Assembly (NCBI GenBank): GCA_010093485.1
Contig: MU001498.1
Span: forward strand, 1,441,126 to 1,505,125
Source: Karstenula rhodostoma CBS 690.94
Lineage: Eukaryota > Ascomycota > Dothideomycetes > Pleosporales > Didymosphaeriaceae
Reading direction: 5' to 3'
DNA: 64,000 nucleotides
Shown: positions 34,691 through 46,478 of the stretch, piece after piece
Position numbering within the stretch: position 1 is the first letter of the stretch
Layout: every line of letters begins with the position of its first letter
Position numbers and translations under genes: made by a program
The notes under the pieces: generated by a model
Database searches by the model: none
What the model saw: the letters and a program-made list of their open reading frames with translations, nothing else
What the model was told of the DNA's origin: nothing

Positions 34691-35016
34691 ACCTGCGATG
34701 GCGTAGTTCGAGTTGGTTTGGAGACGTCCTACTTTTAGGGACTTTATCGGCGCTTACATTGTATTAAGATACCCCTCAGCAGCAAAAAACTGCTGCTGCT
34801 TCTTTGTCTCTACTTTTGTATACGACGCAATGCAGCCACGTTAAGATAGCACATTCCACCACCAGAGCTCCACTTCGTCGAGTACTCTTGCCAAGTCGCC
34901 CTAGCCCTTCCCGAGCTAGTTCTTTCACAACAGTTCCCGAAGCGATTACCTCTACCCCACGCCCATTACGATTGCTTCCCTCGTTTGTTAGCCACAAGAT
35001 CTCGGAAAGAGAGAAG
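34691..35016. other. Intergenic region between BDP1 and RIT1
   Basis: About 325 bp, head-to-tail. The frame of RIT1 is open upstream to 34804 but has no ATG before 35017, so this is taken as 3' UTR of BDP1 plus RIT1 promoter. Confidence 0.55.
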
Positions 35017-36990
35017 ATGTCTCGTCCGCTCACCGAATCAGACCTGATCTTCCCCACGCAGTCTCTTTCCATTTCTTCGACACTGAATTCTCTGAAGCGC
35101 TCCGCGTTGTCCACTCACAACCGTCTGTCATCAATACAGTTCGATGCCGACTTTGTTTCATCAATATCAGAAGCCTATGGCCTCCCGCTTGTGGCAAACG
35201 AGCGGTGCGGAAGCTGGTACATACCTCCTGCCAGAAAAGCCGAAAGCGTGTATTTCAAGAGCACAGATGGGCACACGAATGAGTGGAAGTTCAGTGTCAG
35301 AAGACTGAACTTGCAGCTACTTGATTTGGTCGGGAGAGACGGCGGATGCGTCATCGTAGACTCCACACGACGCGGAAAGAGCATGCCGGATGCACTATCG
35401 AAAACGGTGCCCGTTTGGTGCTGTGTTATGAACCGCGCGCTGTTCTCAGAAGAAGGAGTGCACGAACTGCATACGGCACCTCAAGCTGTGTCGGGGTCAG
35501 AGCACGCGCAAATAGAGAGGCGTATTGATGGGTTTGTCCGGGATTTCCTGGATATATGCAAACCAGATGTCGAAGCCCTGCGAAGCAAGATCCGGAAACC
35601 GATGCGGCCAATCTGGGTAACGCAGACCTCGAGTATACCTGATGCACCGCCTTCGTTTCCGGAATTCCACCCGATAGTGCTGTGTACGGCATCACGACGC
35701 GTGAATGGCGCTGAAGGATCCGAAGGCGGATACATCCAGGGCGCTGCCGATGATCACGAAGCTTGGTCCCAAGGTCTCACACCTACTCTCTTCTGGAGTC
35801 ACAGAGATCAGCTTCTCACTACAAATGAGGAAGACCTTCCAGACCTCATTAAGAGACTTGTCGAAGAAGAGACAGCTTCCGATGCGGCACCTATCCTCAT
35901 CAAGCCAACGTCAACCCTGTACATCTCCACCGCCCAGAATCTAAACCCCGCGTCTTTCGATGTGGTCATCAGCTGCGGGCCAGAACCACTTCCAGGGCTG
36001 ATAACAAAATCAAAGACACGGTACCTCCACCTCCAATGCCAAACCGGCAAACTCGGCTCGCGCGACCTGCGCACACAGCTCAAGCGCCTACCCATCCTAG
36101 AGACCTGGCTGCCACCAGGAACCTCGGACCAGAAGATACTCATCTGTGATTCCACTGGGAAAGACCTCGCCGTCGGCACCGCCCTCGCCATCCTCTGCAT
36201 GTACGCAGACGCCTCGGGCGCACTCACCTTCCTCCCCCACACCCATGCCAAAATCGACAAGAAGGTCATCAAACAGCGGCTCGCATGGCTCACGACCACG
36301 CATCCCACACTGAATCCACCGCGAGCGACACTACAGTCGGTCAACGCGTGGTTGATGCCGAATCCCTCCGCATCCGCAGCGCACGCGTCGCCATCTCCCC
36401 CACGCACACCACCGCAGCCCGCACCACCCGGCAGACCCACCGCTGCGTCCCTCTTCACCGCCCTCCACGCCCACTCCCCCTGGTCCTTCACCCGCACCCT
36501 CTCCTCCGCGCTGCCCTCCCACCCCTCCGGCACCGTCACTGGCACCGCGACGTTCACGCCGCTGCCGTCCTCGCGTCCTGCGCTGCTGTACACCGAGGAA
36601 GGCGAGTTCGCGACAACTACGGGGCTGAAGTTTACCACGCGGATGAAATATGTGTATGTGCTGCGGGGCGAGTTGGACAATAATGCGGAGAGGGTCCTGG
36701 ATGAGGAGTGGCTTGCTGTGCATTTCTTCTCTGAAAGCGGAGAGGAGGGTGGTGGGGACGGGGTGGGGGCGTTGTTTGTTGAGATGGATATGGTCGGGAT
36801 GGAGGTAGTGGATGAGATAGCGAGTGTGAAGAATAGAGAGCAGCATCTTTGCGGGCGGGACTTGTATGCTGCGGTTTGGGAGGTTCCGGTGGTTAGTGAG
36901 GGGGTGGGCATGAGGTGGTGGAAGGTGAGGTATGATGTGCAGGGCCCGAAGAAGGAGTATGTTAGTGAGACGAGGTATACACGTATGTGA
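35017..36990 (+). CDS. RIT1: Rit1, initiator tRNA 2'-O-ribosyl phosphate transferase, with a C-terminal extra domain, 657 aa
   Basis: Rit1 adds a phosphoribosyl group to A64 of initiator tRNA-Met, which keeps that tRNA out of elongation. Residues 1 to about 440 carry the family pattern. They include RCGSWYIPP (63-71), HTNEWKFSVRRLNLQLL, the phosphoribosyl-binding-like VDSTRRGKSMPDALSKTVP (114-132) and the C-terminal phosphatase-like loop ICDSTGKDLAVG with C377. From about residue 448 a Pro/Ser linker leads to a 190-residue domain (SLFTALHAHSPWSFTRTLSS, ALLYTEEGEF, RMKYVYVL, CGRDLYAA, WWKVRYDVQGP) that yeast Rit1 (513 aa) lacks. It resembles the DUF6314 family. The frame has no intron. Rit1 identity is firm; the tail assignment is tentative. 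Confidence 0.92.
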   Translation: MSRPLTESDLIFPTQSLSISSTLNSLKRSALSTHNRLSSIQFDADFVSSISEAYGLPLVANERCGSWYIPPARKAESVYFKSTDGHTNEWKFSVRRLNLQLLDLVGRDGGCVIVDSTRRGKSMPDALSKTVPVWCCVMNRALFSEEGVHELHTAPQAVSGSEHAQIERRIDGFVRDFLDICKPDVEALRSKIRKPMRPIWVTQTSSIPDAPPSFPEFHPIVLCTASRRVNGAEGSEGGYIQGAADDHEAWSQGLTPTLFWSHRDQLLTTNEEDLPDLIKRLVEEETASDAAPILIKPTSTLYISTAQNLNPASFDVVISCGPEPLPGLITKSKTRYLHLQCQTGKLGSRDLRTQLKRLPILETWLPPGTSDQKILICDSTGKDLAVGTALAILCMYADASGALTFLPHTHAKIDKKVIKQRLAWLTTTHPTLNPPRATLQSVNAWLMPNPSASAAHASPSPPRTPPQPAPPGRPTAASLFTALHAHSPWSFTRTLSSALPSHPSGTVTGTATFTPLPSSRPALLYTEEGEFATTTGLKFTTRMKYVYVLRGELDNNAERVLDEEWLAVHFFSESGEEGGGDGVGALFVEMDMVGMEVVDEIASVKNREQHLCGRDLYAAVWEVPVVSEGVGMRWWKVRYDVQGPKKEYVSETRYTRM

Positions 36991-37220
36991 GAAGGGGGTT
37001 TCAGGTTAGAGAGTTTTCTATTAAACTTGAAGTAAGCTTGAAGGCAGGGCGAACAGAGCCGGGGAACTTGATGAAGCCCGGGTCAACTCGCTGCCTGTTC
37101 ATATTTATCGGCGTTTTCCACATCATCCACGTTACCAAAGGTAATCAATCATGCCAACCATGAAGCCGTGCCAAACCATGCTCAACCACATACCTCACAT
37201 CCTGGGTGGACTGACTGCCC

Positions 37221-39447
37221 CTAGATGTCCTTCACGAACTTCTTCTTACCCAACACGAAGTCCTCCAGCACCGTACCCATCTCTATCTTCTCCACACCGC
37301 TGTACCGCTCATGGCTGAACTTCTCCCACATTTCGCCATTGCTCTGCCGAATCCCCATGTTCACACCCGACGGCGCCTGATGCTGCGTCGGAACCCAAGC
37401 GCCTCGGACTGGGAACTCATTCTCTTCCTCATCATCGTCCGTCTCCTTCCGCACATAAGCCATGCCTCCATCTCCCTTCCCCCTCATCTTCACAAGATCC
37501 AAGTCGACCCCATCATGCGGGCGCTGCGGCACAATGGGCGGCAGTCCAGCCCTCTTCTTGAACTTGAACAACTCCGCTGGCAAGCCCGGAACAGGCGACA
37601 AGGCGTCGGGCTGCGGTGTCGGGACGCGGATCGGGATCGGGAACTCGACGAGCGTCGCGCGGTTCCAGAACTCCGGCGAGAAGGTAGGCACGGCACCGGG
37701 GACGGTGACGGGAGACGCGCTGCGGGAAGGCGGGATCGGGGTCGGGTGCGAGATGGGAAGGTGCCGGAGGCTGGGGACAGGAGGCGTGCGGGAGAAAAGG
37801 TTGCGCAGGGACTTCTTGGTCTTGATCTTGAGGTTGTCAGGGCTTTTGTCGGCGGTGGAGCGGCCGAGGGAGGATGAAGTGTAGCCTGAGCGGAGGCTGG
37901 ACGTCGGGGTCGTACGTGCCTCCTTTGACTTCGGCCTGGATAACGAGGAGGACAACTTGCGTTCGGCGGCTGCGCTGAGTTTGGCGAAGTCTGGGGACGT
38001 AGGCGAGGATGCCGCACTCTTGTAGCTGCGAGGCTTGATGCGGAAAGGTAGGGGCGGATCGATGGGAGCGGAGCGCGGGACCACATGCTCATGGACGGAG
38101 AAGGGTGTTACCGTCTCGAGGGAGTAGGAACTCACTGACATCGGGAGCGGCTGGGGCTTCTTGCCTTTGACTTTGGGCTTCGGATCCTCGATGAAAGGGG
38201 AGCCGGTGAGGTCATACAGAGCCTTCATCTTGTGGTACTCGGCGGCTGGGATGCCAGGCGGGTACACGATGTCCGAACTCACCTTTCCACCAGGTTTGAA
38301 CATTTTGTTGAAGCGGACAACGGCCGGGTCCTTCTCGAACATGGCTCGTAGCTCTTTGTCCGGGACGCCGAAGGTCGTGTCTTCCGCCTTTCTGGTAATC
38401 TTTGTAGTAGTCGGGCTCTCTTTGGACGGTGACTGCGGACTGAAGATTGACGTGCGGACGCTCGAGGCTGGGCTTGGGCTGCGAGACTGGCCGGGCCAGG
38501 GGATTGCCCGAGGCAGTGGTTGGGGCAATCCATGCTCGTTGCTCCAGGGCGTCATGATCGGGGTGAAGTTCCTGGTTGCGGTCGGCGGTGTAGCCTTGGG
38601 GTCGGGTCTCACGGTTGAAGTCGAGCTGTCGCTCGAAGAAGACGGGATGACTACTTGCGATGGCGACCGGGGGAGACCACTCTCCTTGCTGTATGGTGTC
38701 TTGAGCGGCAGGAATTTGCTCGACGCGTGAGGGACAGCGCGTGAGCCAATGCCCGAGCGACCGGTGTCAGGACGCTGCTCTGAAGATGGCGACTGAGCTG
38801 CGACGTCGAAGGGACTGAGCGGCTTGTCCTGAGGGAACAAACCGTATTTGTACTTGAGTGGGATTGGAGGCACTGGCGGAGCAGAAGCGTCACTCGTCAC
38901 CACCACGCCTTGGTCACGCTTCTCTTTCTTGAGACTGAAGAGCGAAGCTGTGTCCTCGTTAGGTGAAGGCAGGTGAGAGGCAGACATGGGTGAGTGGGCA
39001 TGTGGGTGAGAGAGGCAGGGTGGTACTTACACTTCTTCTTGATCACCTTGCGCGGTTTTTCAACCGGCGGCGGTCGCTGGGCCTCCCACGGCGCGACCGA
39101 AGTGCCCGCCGAACGAGGGCGATCGTGATGGACGGTGAAAGGATTGGGCGCGACGGCGGGCTCGGGCTTCTTCTCCGGGGCCTTGCCCGGGGCCTTCTTC
39201 TCGTCCTTTCCTTCACCCCTGAACACACGCGAAGCTGCGAGCGTTAGCTCTATCAAACTTCTCACTTACCGTTGGACCCTCCATCATAAGTAAAAGTAAG
39301 CCTGGCCAACCCCGACACAATCGCAGCTCAAAGGCACGCAAATAACGCCGAAAGGAACGCAATCAATAAACAAGAAACTTGGGTGATGTGCTGGAAAGGA
39401 AACAGTGAAAGCAAATCAGTAATACCTTTCTTCTTGAGTCTCTGCAT
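37221..39447 (-). CDS. Disordered Pro/Ser-rich fungal protein of unknown function, 650 aa, three exons
   Basis: Exons are 39447-39426 (MQRLKKK, phase 1), 39234-39031 and 38947-37221, giving 651 codons. The second junction has a CCTAACG branch site. I do not recognise the family. The protein is rich in Pro, Ser, Lys and Thr. It has short repeated themes (SPLSPFD-like stretches; TPYSKESGLPRSPS and TPWSNEHGLPQPLP, two versions of one motif). It contains only one well-ordered-looking segment, near PDKELRAMFEKDPAVVRFNK through PGIPAAEYHKMKALYDLTG. The C-terminus has EMWEKFSHERYSGVEKIEMG and a basic end. No signal peptide or membrane span is visible. It may be a scaffold or cytoskeleton-linked protein, but nothing proves that. 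Confidence 0.75.
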
Positions 39448-40575
39448 CTTTTCAACCTCAACAGGTAAGTTCGGAGAAACGCGTGGCGGCAACTGGGCGG
39501 CGGCGTAGTCGAAATGCTGCGTTCAAGGCGACGCAGGCGTAAAGAGTGAGTGGAGTGGAAGGAAAGTCCGTCGCGTCGCAGTTGGCGACCGTTGCCGTGA
39601 CGCGGCAACAAAAGTGAACGCGGACGCGAAAGTGTAAATACAAACGCAAGGAAGGCAGGCGCGCAAAGTTGCGCTGGTGAAGACGAGTCGCCATTCCGAG
39701 TAGAAGCGAAGTGAAGGTGAACACTGAGCGAATCTGTAGACGCGAAGCCGAACGTGAAACGAAACCAGTAGGTATCAGTGTCAGTCATTACCAGCCCATA
39801 GTAACAAGACTTTAAACGATGAAGTTATCTCCATCTGCTTGAAGATGGTATGAAAAAGAGCCTGGATATACTCCAACGAGACATCAAGTGCATGTTGAAG
39901 CGACCAAAAGGCCACTGGAGACTGAGAACAAGGACGAAGCAAGGATCGTATATAGAAAGCGGAGATGGAGAGAAGCACAATGAGAGTAAAACGATCCTCA
40001 CCATCACAAGCCAGCAGTGGGAATCAGTATTAGACACCAATACTCCTCTGCCCCCAAAGAGGACAGAAGTGAGCATCATGCCCAATTTTTTTTTTGTATT
40101 TTTTGCGTTTATGTTGTGTAGTGGTAATGGTCGTGCCTGGATCCTTAGAGGACAGCCGAATTGATGAAGTGACGCCGGTTTCCAGAGCCCACCGGATGCC
40201 ACCAGAAAGAAATGTCGAATGAACGAGACACATCCCTGCCTCTTGTCCACATTGGTCCTTTGATCCTCATCAACGTCCAATCATGCCATGCGAGCATGTC
40301 TTTCGACGATAGTCATCCAAACAACCGATCACGCCGCAGATGCAATCGCGCCTTTACCCGCGACCCTGACAAAACCACAACCAGCACCCAAGTGACTCGC
40401 CGGTCACGAACCCGAAAGCAAGGAACGCCTGAAACACACATACGAGAAGGTCCGCCAAGGGGTGAGCATGTCGAACAAGGACAAAAGGAATCGCAATATT
40501 GACAAATGAAGGAGGATGCATGAACAAATCGCAAGCTATGCAGGATATCGTACGAGAAGCACAAGACGCCAAAGA
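39448..40575. other. 1.1 kb region between two minus-strand genes
   Basis: It contains the promoter of the disordered protein gene and the 3' UTR of the decapping-enhancer-like gene. Poly-T runs occur at 40086-40095 and nearby. A 151-codon minus frame at 40280-39825 crosses it, but looks like non-coding sequence. Confidence 0.5.
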
Positions 40576-42159
40576 TCACCGGACGCCGTTCGTATCCCCA
40601 GAGCCCAGATTAAGCATACGTTTGAGATTTTGTTCCAAAGCCGCGTTGTCGTTTTCAACTTTCCTGGGAGGGGTGGGTGGCGGCTTCGCACGTACGGAAG
40701 AAGGAATAAACGCCATAGCAGTAGTCGATTTCGGGATCGTAGCAGGTGAACCAGGGGCTGCGTTCGCGTAGCCATTTGGTTTTGTATGCGCGTGGTTGGG
40801 ATGAGCCTGGTAGCTACGCCGGTTGGGGCTGCGAGTGTTCTGATTGTTAGGTGCGCCTCTATAAGGTGGAATAGGAGCAATATGCGGCGCCGACCCACGG
40901 CGAGGCCCCCCTGGATTGTTCAAAGCATTTCCAATCATGCTTCTCGAATCATTATTCATTAAAGAGATAGGAGGAAATCCGCCCTGCGGAACAACCGGTG
41001 AGTTCGCAGTGATCTCGGTTCGAAGGCCGGAGTTGCGCTTCACCGAATCCGTTTTGGCAGCTTTGAACTTGGAAGAAAGGTTCTGATTACCATAGACTAT
41101 TTTTTGATCCTCTTGGACTTGGGTCGAAGGGGCAGGCGTAGTAGGACCGGACGTGCTGCGGAAGGGAGACGGTCTGCCATCATGGAAAGGAGAGGGGCTG
41201 TGATGTTGCAATGTGGGGTCATATGATCCGGTCCTTGGCGGAGTAGAAGAATTGGATATGTTCTGTGACATGGAAAGCCGGTTCATCAGGTCCTGGATGG
41301 CATCAGATTCCCTGGGTGGGGCAACAGCATCCACCTGTTGAATGTTTGAAGGCGCAGTGACCGATCGGTGATTTGCAGCAGGCGGAGAAAACGTGGGCTG
41401 ACTGTTCGCCTCAAGTTCGAAGGGGAAGGGAGCGTTCAGAGAGCCGAATGAGTCATGCTTGAGGGGCTGCGGCCTGCCGCCGCCTGGAGGAACATTAGGA
41501 AATGAAACTGATGGAGGACTGCAGTTGACGTTTCTGGCCCGTTCTGCTCGATCCGCCTTGAACAACAAATCCAGTGGAGAGTTCTGGTGCGAACGCGAGG
41601 GAATCGGAATCGGCGCACCGCGCGAAGGAGACGGCGAGGGCGAAGAACCGGAGTCGGAACCCTCCTCAGGTGGCGGGGTTGGAGGAGCAGTGTGCGTCTT
41701 GGGAGGAACAGACTTGGAAAGAAACTTGGGAATAGGAAGCGCGGAGGGTGCCGGAGAAGCGTGAAACGTAGGACCGGCATATGCGCCTTGGGTTTTGGCG
41801 GGAGTTGCGGCAGAATAACCAGGACCACCTTCCGCGTCCGCGAGAGGAGGATTAGTAGAGGATAATACGCGATCGGCGGATGGTTGGGAGCGCGTATGTT
41901 TTTTGGGCTGTCGCTGCCCGACAGGCACGGCTACCTCCTCGCTCGAGAGCACTGCGCTCTCGGAAAGCGACGGGTCCTGGAGCACATTGCCAGAAATCCC
42001 CTGTTGCGCCGTCGCAAGGTTTTCACTATGCGTGCGATTCCCTCTGTTCCTCCTTTGACCCCTACCGCCGTTGTTGCTGGAAGATGCAGTGCCGTTCTGT
42101 CTCGCGGCGTTGTGCGCCCGCGGCGCGCGCGGTGAGGCCGAAGCCTGTGAGCCAGACAT
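40576..42159 (-). CDS. Probable mRNA-decapping enhancer with PNRC-like motif, 527 aa
   Basis: The intronless frame starts MSGSQASASPRAP and is basic and Asn/Arg-rich at first. Residues 127-146 (AYAGPTFHASPAP followed by SALPIPKF) match the pattern of the PNRC/Edc1 short motif. That motif is a YAG element followed by an LPxPxF element that binds the Dcp1 EVH1 pocket and activates Dcp2. Other conserved pieces are SPLDLLFKADRAERAR and a C-terminal KVENDNAALEQNLKRMLNLG helix. The rest is low complexity (Pro, Ser, Asn). The predicted place is the cytosol or P bodies. The motif is short, so the family link is probable rather than certain. Confidence 0.6.
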   Translation of the reverse strand: MSGSQASASPRAPRAHNAARQNGTASSSNNGGRGQRRNRGNRTHSENLATAQQGISGNVLQDPSLSESAVLSSEEVAVPVGQRQPKKHTRSQPSADRVLSSTNPPLADAEGGPGYSAATPAKTQGAYAGPTFHASPAPSALPIPKFLSKSVPPKTHTAPPTPPPEEGSDSGSSPSPSPSRGAPIPIPSRSHQNSPLDLLFKADRAERARNVNCSPPSVSFPNVPPGGGRPQPLKHDSFGSLNAPFPFELEANSQPTFSPPAANHRSVTAPSNIQQVDAVAPPRESDAIQDLMNRLSMSQNISNSSTPPRTGSYDPTLQHHSPSPFHDGRPSPFRSTSGPTTPAPSTQVQEDQKIVYGNQNLSSKFKAAKTDSVKRNSGLRTEITANSPVVPQGGFPPISLMNNDSRSMIGNALNNPGGPRRGSAPHIAPIPPYRGAPNNQNTRSPNRRSYQAHPNHAHTKPNGYANAAPGSPATIPKSTTAMAFIPSSVRAKPPPTPPRKVENDNAALEQNLKRMLNLGSGDTNGVR

Positions 42160-42920
42160 GTGGTAGTGTCAGGTATGTGTTGTTTGACTGTCGGTGTGCG
42201 TGGTCGGTGGCTATCTCGAGGGCCGTCGGCGGATGCCCTTAGTCGTGCGCTGGGTGACGGATGATGTGGGTCGGGATGACGAGGCAGTGTTCGTGGGGGC
42301 GTATAGAGTAGTGGCTAGATGGTTGGAGATTGAAGAGCTCATATCCACTTGTCGAGAGTAATGATGGAGATGGACCGTATGGTTCTGGAGAGAGTGTTAC
42401 AGGTAAAGGAGGGGTGTTGTGATGTCGCAAGCGTGAATGAAGTCCGCTAACGCCTTGTTTCTCCCTGCGGCCAAGACCGAGCGTGGCGATGGCGCCTGAT
42501 TGCGGTGTAGGGCTGAGATACAGTTAGAACTGCGCAGAAACGCGTGGTCAGTTGGGAATGCAAGCGCAAACACAGGTGGTCATTATAAGAGGCGATAGTC
42601 AATGAATAAACGAACAAATGAATAAATGGTGTGCTTTCACTGAGATACCCAAACTGTGATTATGACATATCCCCGGTCCGTCCCAGGCAAGAGCGGGGCT
42701 TGGCGCGTTCATAGCTGGTAGGCACCACCGGTAGCCTTCACATCAACTTCCATACCGCCACTCTCGGACCACGCCCACAGGAGCTACCGCCTAAGCATAC
42801 ATAGCTCCACTCGCACTCGAACTCTTCGCTCGATCTACGTCAACAGCGACCGCATCGTGTTCACCAAGAATCTGCAAACAGCTCCCCGCATCCCCACATT
42901 CGCGCATACACAGCAACACC
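42160..42920. promoter_or_regulatory. Divergent promoter region, decapping-enhancer-like gene and HRT1
   Basis: About 760 bp lie between the start codons. It is AT-rich near 42590-42640 (AATAAA-like repeats of TGAATAAA). No other gene is evident. Confidence 0.5.
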
Positions 42921-43368
<448 letters not shown>

Positions 43369-43680
43369 AGGGTTCAAGAGATGGTCTTTCGCGCACACTA
43401 TTCACTGGAGACAAGTTGGGGGATTATCGGTGAATTGTATTGTCCGGCATGCATAGCACGCCCACGGCAAACGGTTCTTGCTGTCACATGCCGTTTTCGC
43501 CATACAGCCTGGAAAAGGTTGTTAGGCGTCCAGACATATGGTCGGGTTTCATGAGGTAGCATAGCAGGGCCGCAAAAGCCTTTGGTGATGAGATTCCTAT
43601 CAAATCATGATTGAAGCATGACCACTTCAAGTCATGATTGAATCATGACTATTCCGTATCATAATATCTTATTCCACCCA
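43369..43680. other. Convergent 3' region, HRT1 and SPC1
   Basis: Two 3' UTRs meet here. The stretch carries a pair of TCATGATT-type dyads (separate entry). No gene is visible. Confidence 0.55.
43605..43649. repeat. Pair of TCATGATTGAATCATGAC-type dyad repeats
   Basis: Two 18-bp copies (43605-43622 and 43632-43649) differ at one base. The second contains a perfect 8-bp inverted repeat, TCATGATT-G-AATCATGA. Both lie between convergent stop codons. Confidence 0.75.
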
Positions 43681-44088
43681 TCAACCAACCTTCAGCCCAT
43701 CGACATCAATGCCCCCCACCCCCGCCTGGGCCACATGCGGCGGCAACCACCCTTCCGGATTCTTGTTGTAAAACGGCCATGGCGGCACAACAGCGAGGAA
43801 CGTGACCAGTGTGCCCGCGAGCCCGACGTACAGCGTGAGGGTAATGTCCTGCGCTATGAAGCCGATGAAGAAGGCGAAGATCTAGTTGCGTGAGCTGGTG
43901 CACGGTAGGTTATGGGGAGGGGAAACGTACGCCGACGGCACCGAGGAGCACGTTTGTGAGGAGCTCTGCTAGGCGCTGGCCTTCGAAGTCCTGGACGTTG
44001 GTTAGCAGGGTAGAGGAGGGTGGACGGATCGACACACGATTTGGCCCTCCATGGCGTCGCGCACTTGGTCGAGCAGCTGGTCGGCCAT
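43681..44088 (-). CDS. SPC1: Signal peptidase complex subunit Spc1 (SPC12), 103 aa
   Basis: Spc1 is a small non-catalytic subunit of the ER signal peptidase; it spans the membrane twice and shields transmembrane segments from cleavage. Exons are 44088-44038, 43990-43931 and 43881-43681, all phase 0. The product starts MADQLLDQVRDAMEGQIDFE, then GQRLAELL. The two spans are around NVLLGAVGIFAFFIGFI and LTLYVGLAGTLVTFLAVV. The family signature PPWPFYNKNPEGWLP follows. Length is normal (yeast 94, human 102). No intact frame covers it without splicing, so it can be overlooked. Confidence 0.93.
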
Positions 44089-46478
44089 TGTGGGAGTTGG
44101 GCAGGGCTTGGCTGCGGATTCGGTGGGAGGTGAGGTTAAGCAGCGCGCTGAGGTTGGTATGGTCTGTAGCGGACGGTTAGGTGGCTACTTCCGCCCGCGG
44201 TGTAGCCTTAGCGCCGTTAGGCCCGTGCATGGGTACTGGGATCGCAAATGTATACAACATGATTTTCTGATTGTTGACACAAACCACGAAGTGGATGTAT
44301 AGAAGCTTTGGTAACATTTTCGATCATCATTTTTGCACTCTTATCGATGGGTACATACGCTATATATCTAACTGTCCAGAGATCGCAACGGAACATCTAT
44401 ATTGAATAGACATGGTGTGCGCAGAGTATGGTGGGAAGGCCAGCCCACGCTGCATCCAAATTCTAACCACAAGCTCATCGAATTGCAACGCGCGGATGTC
44501 TTTCGCAAACATCTTCAACCTCGTCCGAACGTCATTCAAGTAATCAATCACCTACCAAGTATACGAAACGTGGAATTCCCATTCCGCCCTTACAATTGAC
44601 TTCCTGTACCTGACATTCCGTCTTTCTATCGAAGCTTGGAGGACGTTAGGTACCGTTTTCTGGAGAGCTAGAAGCACTGGGCGCTAAAACAGCGATCTTC
44701 AAGCTTCACCAAGTGCAAGTCTCGCTATCTCGGTATTCAAGATCGTCGATATGGTCTCAACTGAGTTTGAGGGCTGTAGTCTACTTCGCGATTCTTTGAG
44801 ACTTATGATTATGTTCCAAACAAAGACTACACTAAGATTAGTGCTTAATCAAAGAAAGAGCCAAGTATCAAATCATACCAAAAAGGTGCGTATAGTAGCA
44901 TGTGGGCGGGCAAACGACGTCTCATCGTTTTGGTCATCGCCGGCCTGCGAGGTTCTCAAGCTCAATCATAGACGTGGAAGCAGCTGCAGGAGCAGGTGGG
45001 ACTTGGCTCTCTTCGAACTTGGCCATAAAGTCTAGAGCTCCATTCTTTCTGAGGATGCGGGGACCGTGCAGGTAAGGGGCTTTGTGGGGGCAACTTCAGA
45101 CTGACCCAGAGACGTGAGGTTCTGGTTGCTTCTATAGAAATGGGGTTTTTGAAGACGTATCGCGCGAGGAATTTATATTAGAATAGAGAGATTTGCTTTT
45201 TTTGTACCCTTTTTTCAACCACGTTTATTTTTTTGTTGTTAGCCAGGGGAGACACTTGGATGTTTTATTTTTGAGATAGCGTTCGTGTTGGGGCCACGGT
45301 TCACCATCTTCCACGGCACCGGAATCCCTACAAGTTGGGATGATAGGTATAGTGCGTACAAAGAAAACTCGACGTGTGTTGGTGGACATGGTCAATTTTA
45401 TTGCCTGCGACATAGGTATGGCGCTGGCTGGAAGTTCGGTGGCTTACCTTGGTCAGTTTGATCATGGGATAGGTTCACATACAGTGCATGCTACATGACT
45501 CCTACTTGCAGGGGTGTGTTCAGCCGCGGCAAGGGGCACCGGGCCCGCCATGACATCGCCGCACTCCTGATTCGGGCGCCGCGGTCCAGTACTGGATGCG
45601 CAGTGGAAAGCAAATGGTTGAAACATGGTCGTAGGACGCGACACACTGCTGTTTTCAGCGTTGCCATTGGCCAGCGCGTACAGCGATTGGTCATTCGCGC
45701 ACGTTAGCATCGGCCGCGGCCTTGTTGAAAGAAAACATGCGCCAGTCCAAAGGCGTTGCGTCGAGCTGATCAGATGCGCCCAGCCCACGACAGACTTTTA
45801 CTACTCGCCTCGCCTCTCCTGTTCCTCCACAACAACACCGTCCCTCCGGACCCAACTGCTGCACATCCAAATCCCCTTGCCATCATCTGAATTTCGGAAC
45901 CACTGTACGCCATATCCCGCGCCCCCTAAAGCTACCCCAAGAGCCACGCTGACTTCCACAAGCCGACCAGAACAAACAACCCACGTTCGCAGCGACTGGC
46001 CGATAACACACGTTCTCGCTCCGTCGCTCCCCCAAACTTCCAGCGCTTCCGACGCCACGGCGTCTTAACCTTAGAATACCACCAAGTTGGCGGGCCTCTA
46101 CATCCACAAGTTTTCCTTCGTTCGTCCTCTTCTAGGGCCCAAGACGTGGGTCTACGGAGGCGACTACAAGAAGCCCCCATAACTGGGCTTTGGCGACACA
46201 CACCCTCCTGCGCACCACTGTCGTTACACGAACATTTCCTTATCCCGGTACTGGGTTTGGAAATCTGGCTATCGGTACCATAGATTCCCGAAAGGGCTGA
46301 GTGTAGGGTGCGATCCCCTACGCGAAGCCGCCGTCCACGTTGAGCGCACCGTAGAGGTGGGCGCTCACAAGCGACTCACCGGGCAAAGTCGCTGCCACTA
46401 GAAAGCCTTCAAGCTGGCGTGATAACGAAGATCAGAGAACAAGAGTCGGAGCCGCGTCCGCTTGCCAAAGTCGCCAAC
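44089..46478. other. 2.4 kb region between SPC1 and MNR2
   Basis: The genes are divergent. The region 44280-44900 is AT-rich. On the minus strand at about 45080-44934 there is a coding-like stretch (see findings), but I could not build a gene from it. The last 650 bp before MNR2 are C/T-rich, as expected of a promoter and 5' UTR. Confidence 0.45.

Noticed and set aside
39825..40280. 151-codon minus frame between two genes
   Set aside because: It runs through poly-T runs and reads as low-complexity Phe/Leu/Ser; more likely UTR sequence.
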